Both the position numbers and the translations under genes were made by a program. The notes under the pieces were generated by a model, which saw only the letters and a list, made by a program, of their open reading frames with translations, was not told where the DNA came from and searched no databases. A stretch of 64,000 nt of DNA from Candidatus Faecousia faecavium (GTDB taxonomy: Bacteria > Bacillota > Clostridia > Oscillospirales > Oscillospiraceae), in assembly GCA_018712645.1 (NCBI GenBank), contig DVGO01000070.1, positions 41,156 through 105,155 of the forward strand, read 5' to 3'. Shown here one piece after another: positions 61,601 through 64,000 of this stretch (position 1 is the first letter of the stretch; each line of letters starts with the position of its first letter).

Positions 61601-61941
61601 AACCCAAGGTAGAGCCCAAGTTCGAGGGTATGCCCTCCGGCAAGAAGACCGGCACCTACACCATCAAACTGAAAAATGTGGATGAGATGAAGGAAGCCAT
61701 CAATGACCTGCCGGTATCTAAGAACTACGACATTACTTATGTTACCTCTGCCAAGCTCAGCGTTGTCAGCGGCAATAACCCCCTGACCGCCGATACCAGC
61801 AACATCGGCATGTGGACCGCCATCATGATCATCAGCGGCATCGGCCTGATCGTGCTTCTGGTAGTCATGGTTGTCCTCAAGAAAAAGAGCAAGCGCCGCC
61901 GCCCCAGATACAGAAGAACTCCTCCCAAGCAGGAAGACTGA
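58615..61941 (+). CDS. large multidomain surface protein with Ig-like domains and a C-terminal anchor
   Basis: 1108 aa from ATG 58615. Signal peptide (1-29); N-terminal repeated units starting ASWNWVDPD and ESWIWVDSM; a central beta-helix-like region (about 290-560) with IKGPGSLEVDMEG; Ig-like domain TYQWEQSTDNGSTW; a Big_2 domain (about 690-770, DHTELSLFTGDSAALTATV); further beta domains; then NPLTADTSNIGMW, one helix and a basic tail rich in Lys/Arg. The last motif is close to the NPxTGD sorting motif but has Ala in place of Gly. Base composition in the central part (59.5-60.1 kb) is more AT-rich than its ends, suggesting domain exchange. Confidence 0.88.
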   Translation: MTQRKGLRGILALLCAMTLLIGAIGPAAATEAAVPESVAVTTAAAPEGTPVAQTTKAVIASWNWVDPDKRVNQGVMEVSDKEGAVDYNGVYSLLPKEITATVEGQTAPVTIAVKDWHCPEFDASVPGDYTFKAEIAQDYTLGGNVPALEVKVRLIQEQPVADAPADTTGDTTTDTTGNTTAPTDSTPPAADVITVESWIWVDSMQALSDDGKLHLTEEITDANLPEIQKLLPQSIQAGEHTISLTWTYSKETKTFTAKLPDGYALAEGAAPLAVAVVVEEVTMLPESEIELYVSGQRITESGCYANQNGTWTKVEGTEPANGQFYYDADTVTLTLNQAEISHDGAVSVGSGAQYRSSVIAFSQSADVPLTIVVSQGTSTITGTGGIRVESTTGDVSLSIKGPGSLEVDMEGNYDSGISLIGSQNVNLNIDGADVKTLAAYYYGVDLHAGDGFKAAAVVNNGKLTAGGSGGIGIYYRWANPSNSCTSSLTVSGNAVVDTRNSKITTNNQEKNVQVGAGSDGSGGIVFNGKNGTVYGKVELQDDLTINEGETLTVGKDASLTVPDGQTLTNNGTIQVNGGTLTGKPGGNIVYATAITTHPENQTVTAGNTATFKITATGDELTYQWEQSTDNGSTWMDISGATTDTYTTAATTAEMNGYQYRCVVTGKDGEVTSDAATLTVTAPTVPVTGVTLDHTELSLFTGDSAALTATVKPDDAANKKVTWSSSESGVAAVDGNGKVTALKAGNTTITVTTEDGSKTATCKVTVSDKTYGISVDTEVDFGTAYSNYTQPEAKTVTIKNTGNQTVTLNQPASANFEIGELSKKNLPAGETATFTVRPEAKLTAGTYDNTIAVSGSNGSNTVNASVSVKFTVKTELQVTLTAANFTTTYNGSEVFPEAIHKTATCDGQAVSGTWSFVGGNPKDANVDESAKEQTKVLKFTPKDTEKYAEASIEVKVVIKKAPLKVSVKLSKTKIAVNSKLPTVSLSYSGLMGNDKMEPKVEPKFEGMPSGKKTGTYTIKLKNVDEMKEAINDLPVSKNYDITYVTSAKLSVVSGNNPLTADTSNIGMWTAIMIISGIGLIVLLVVMVVLKKKSKRRRPRYRRTPPKQED

Positions 61942-61973
61942 TGCGGCACGATTGCTGACAACCCCATAAACCA

Positions 61974-62011
61974 ATCCCCCGCCAGGGCCAACGCCCCGGC
62001 GGGGGATTTTT
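61974..62011 (+). terminator. terminator after the surface protein gene
   Basis: 10-bp perfect stem 61974-61983/61998-62007 with T5, also usable from the convergent gene. Confidence 0.88.
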
Positions 62012-62033
62012 ACGATTGACGGAGAAATCGAGA

Positions 62034-62813
62034 CTACATTTCTGCTTGCTGAATATGCTGCCGGATTTGGGTTTCGTGAACAAGGCAGTAACGATAGCTG
62101 TTTTTCATAAATTCGGAAATGCTCATGCTGCGAAACATTTCCCAGAGCGTGTTCAGAATACAGGTTCCCTCAATTTGCATGGTATAAAAATAGGGGTACA
62201 CACAACCACCCTTTTCTCTGGGAAAGTAAGGGTTGATGGAACGCAGCCGCACATCGCGCATAATCGGTTCCACGACCATTTCGCTTAAAATCCACTTGAG
62301 GGAGGGAGATTCATATTCTTCATAAGAATCTGCAAATAGCTGATTCCAAACGTGAAACCACACAAAATGAATGATTTCATGGATCGCTTCCCCAATGGCA
62401 CCATTGGCGCTGTTCTTATAAAAGATATCAAAGGTATGCGACTGCAAAAACCGGGGCTCAATGGGATTCAATGACACGTTGCACACCATGTCATTCAAAA
62501 TAGCATTGCAGTCTATGGCAAACGCATCCGACAGAGCCTGGGTGATTTGCTCCTTGCAGCTGGCCCAGTGCGCCCCATAGGATTTGGCCTTATCCTCAAT
62601 AATTGATTCTTCCTCAGCGTAAATCTGCCGAAGAACCTGGGAAAAATACGCTTTTCGCTCCTGCCAGGGCAGAGCTGCAGCATAGGCACGATCCAACTGA
62701 GGATAGAAATGGTACAAAGGCGCCGACCAAAAGTCCGAGGTATCCTCTGACTGAAAGTCCAGGACCCTCTCGATCATATAATCAACACCGGGATTTCTGA
62801 CCTGTAATTCCAT
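62034..62813 (-). CDS. HExxH-containing (zincin-like) protein, unknown function
   Basis: 259 aa from ATG at 62813 with GTGAGG upstream; a start at 62831 is possible. No signal peptide or helix. The segment IGEAIHEIIHFVWFHVW has the HExxH zinc motif, and a downstream SEMVVEPIM could give the third ligand (Glu). It resembles uncharacterised gluzincin-like cytosolic proteins; no named family is recognised. Convergent to the surface protein gene. Confidence 0.7.
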   Translation of the reverse strand: MELQVRNPGVDYMIERVLDFQSEDTSDFWSAPLYHFYPQLDRAYAAALPWQERKAYFSQVLRQIYAEEESIIEDKAKSYGAHWASCKEQITQALSDAFAIDCNAILNDMVCNVSLNPIEPRFLQSHTFDIFYKNSANGAIGEAIHEIIHFVWFHVWNQLFADSYEEYESPSLKWILSEMVVEPIMRDVRLRSINPYFPREKGGCVYPYFYTMQIEGTCILNTLWEMFRSMSISEFMKNSYRYCLVHETQIRQHIQQAEM

Positions 62814-62831
62814 AGGGAACCTCACATGCAA

Positions 62832-63015
62832 GGGTGTGAGATGTTATTCCTGGGATGTTTTGCAGAGCAAAACGATGCTTTCTACATGGCACGAGAGGAC
62901 AGAAAGTACGTCATTTGCCAGGCGGTTCGTCCGACTTGATCCACCGCTATTTTTGTCCTCTCGGTCGTAGGCGGAAACATATCCGCTGTCAATTCATATA
63001 TCTGCGGAAACGTAT
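62832..63015. repeat. cluster of inverted and direct repeats at the boundary of the AT-rich right end
   Basis: A 10-bp perfect inverted repeat CGAGAGGACA (62892-62901)/TGTCCTCTCG (62954-62963); a hairpin GCGGA/TCCGC (62971-62975/62982-62986); a direct repeat GCGGAAACRTATC at 62971-62983 and 63004-63016; and an inverted GGAAAC/GTTTCC pair (63006-63011/63022-63027) that enters the end of the next gene. No gene is visible. It marks the change from GC-rich to AT-rich sequence. Confidence 0.55.
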
Positions 63016-64000
63016 CTACTTGTTTCCACTAATCATAGCCATATCAGGATGAATTACAAATTCGTTGGCATTGGCTCTGATTATTTTATTATATTTCTTT
63101 ACCGCATCATCCGAAATATGTGTAATAAAATATTTGTCTGCATCTTCAGTACACTTTCCCTGTGCTATGAGGATACGCGGTGTCATAGGCATTAGTCCCT
63201 CTTTCACCCCATCATTCCTATTATAAATAAATGACGGATTATCAGATGTATCAAAATATGTTGGCCCATCCGCAATCAAAAAATGAAAATTCGTGTGTTT
63301 CAAACTTGCCATCGCATGGGTATATATTACACCATCATCATTTAGATACTTTCTGTAGTACTTCAAAAGCAAATTATGTTGCATTTCGTCTGCTGCCGTT
63401 TTTAAACATGGTAAGATTCGTTCTTCTTTCGGTATCTCTATCTCATCGAGCAATGCATCTGCAAAAGGACGAAACGCTTTTTGAAACTCATCATTTGACT
63501 GAATACTTCTCCAATCTAAAGCCACAAAAAATTTCATCAAATAATCCTTATGTATAGCTATAACACTTTCCGATTTTGAGGTTGATAGTATCGACTCCAA
63601 ATCAGTTACAACTGTATTCCACTTGCTCTCATATTTAGTTGACCAATTTGATTCAATATCTTTAATCTTTATTTTTTCAATTTCACGTTTAATTCCCTTT
63701 TTACTTACAAGAGAACCGTCTCTTCGTCTAATTGTCCAACTATCAAAATCATAATATTTTTGATTCAGTTCCAGCGTATCTGTAACAATCTGCCCGTCTA
63801 TCTCTACAGTATAGTCCGTTAATGGAAAGAAAATCTTATCGGCATCATCTTTGGTGCAGATTACCATCCCAGCTTTGATAGAATGATAATCTGTTATTCC
63901 GGCAATATTTTCTTTGTTTCTCGGTTTAAAAACACCCGGATTATTTAAAAACTCTATTTGTAATGTACCTGCTTCGTTTGCCCAAGAGGACATATATGTT
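63016..64000 (-). CDS. DUF4238 family protein, 5' end cut by the window
   Basis: Open on the minus strand from the right edge to TAG at 63016-63018, about 328 residues visible. The frame continues past the ATG at 63993 (codons for Thr-Tyr precede it), so the gene starts beyond the window. The beginning TYMSSWANEAGTLQIE matches the usual first strand of DUF4238 proteins after an HxVP motif; the C-terminal HFLIADGP and ISDDAVKKYNKIIRANANEFVIHP agree with the family's end. Codon choice and base composition are markedly AT-rich compared with the rest. DUF4238 genes are common in genomic islands; their function is unknown. Confidence 0.8.
   Translation of the reverse strand, partial: TYMSSWANEAGTLQIEFLNNPGVFKPRNKENIAGITDYHSIKAGMVICTKDDADKIFFPLTDYTVEIDGQIVTDTLELNQKYYDFDSWTIRRRDGSLVSKKGIKREIEKIKIKDIESNWSTKYESKWNTVVTDLESILSTSKSESVIAIHKDYLMKFFVALDWRSIQSNDEFQKAFRPFADALLDEIEIPKEERILPCLKTAADEMQHNLLLKYYRKYLNDDGVIYTHAMASLKHTNFHFLIADGPTYFDTSDNPSFIYNRNDGVKEGLMPMTPRILIAQGKCTEDADKYFITHISDDAVKKYNKIIRANANEFVIHPDMAMISGNK

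Overview
The window is a 64 kb piece of a Gram-positive, low-oxygen gut-type Firmicute, most likely a Clostridia/Oscillospiraceae (Ruminococcaceae-like) chromosome. The reasons are: strong AGGAGG ribosome-binding sites with frequent TTG/GTG starts, sigma-A type promoters with 16-17 bp spacers, a perfect CIRCE operator before groESL, ECF transporters, a monomeric [FeFe] hydrogenase with other ferredoxin-like proteins, VanR/VanS-style signalling, and moderately GC-rich coding sequence. No rRNA, CRISPR array, phage or intact insertion sequence was seen.

Layout. 1-2.2 kb: end of an M23 peptidase, a CtpA-type S41 protease and a nitroreductase. 2.28-9.8 kb: a cobalamin riboswitch with a visible terminator/antiterminator switch, heading one tightly overlapping B12-salvage operon (ECF T, fused A-A', S component, a TIM-barrel protein, cobT, cobU, cobS, a short CobU-like protein, a CobC-like phosphatase). 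9.8-12.6 kb: promoter, structured leader and larE-larB-larC for the nickel-pincer cofactor, with no larA in the window. 12.7-17.2 kb: CapA-like protein, a tRNA-Arg(CCG) with tandem tRNA-derived repeats, an ABC exporter and an MscS channel. 17.4-21.1 kb: a response regulator and an unusually large (972 aa) sensor kinase. 21.4-25.2 kb: polyamine transporter potABCD (minus). 25.4-28.0 kb: DUF362 ferredoxin-like protein and a divergent CPA2 antiporter.

28.1-30.5 kb: a ZTP (pfl) riboswitch with its own terminator controls a DUF1576 membrane protein and purine nucleoside phosphorylase. 30.6-31.6 kb: an unclassified structured leader, a TM1266-type small regulator and an ECF S component. 31.7-31.9 kb: tRNA-His, tRNA-Arg(TCT) and tRNA-Gly(TCC) (minus). 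32-39 kb: housekeeping genes (HAD phosphatase, rluD, lspA, an HPr-like protein without the catalytic His, mtaB, SdpI-like, nrdR, a CDF exporter). 39-47.5 kb: degV, a GH2 beta-galactosidase divergent from mglBAC plus a small InlB-repeat membrane protein; together these form a galactoside/galactose module. 47.5-48.1 kb is gene-poor. 48.1-53.8 kb: LRR-like surface protein, YitT, NSS transporter, [FeFe] hydrogenase. 54-58.5 kb: DacF-type D,D-carboxypeptidase, groES-groEL under CIRCE, a 2[4Fe-4S] ferredoxin, a NapH/YccM-like Fe-S membrane protein, thioredoxin. 58.6-62.8 kb: a large Ig-like surface protein with a non-standard sorting-like tail, and an HExxH protein. The right edge (63.0-64.0 kb) is visibly AT-rich, carries a DUF4238 gene cut by the window, and is preceded by a cluster of inverted and direct repeats; it looks like acquired DNA.

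The most interesting items are the two riboswitch-headed modules (B12 salvage with an unexplained TIM-barrel and mini-CobU; ZTP with DUF1576), the unclassified leader before TM1266/ECF-S, the larEBC leader, the tRNA-derived repeat array and the AT-rich right edge.
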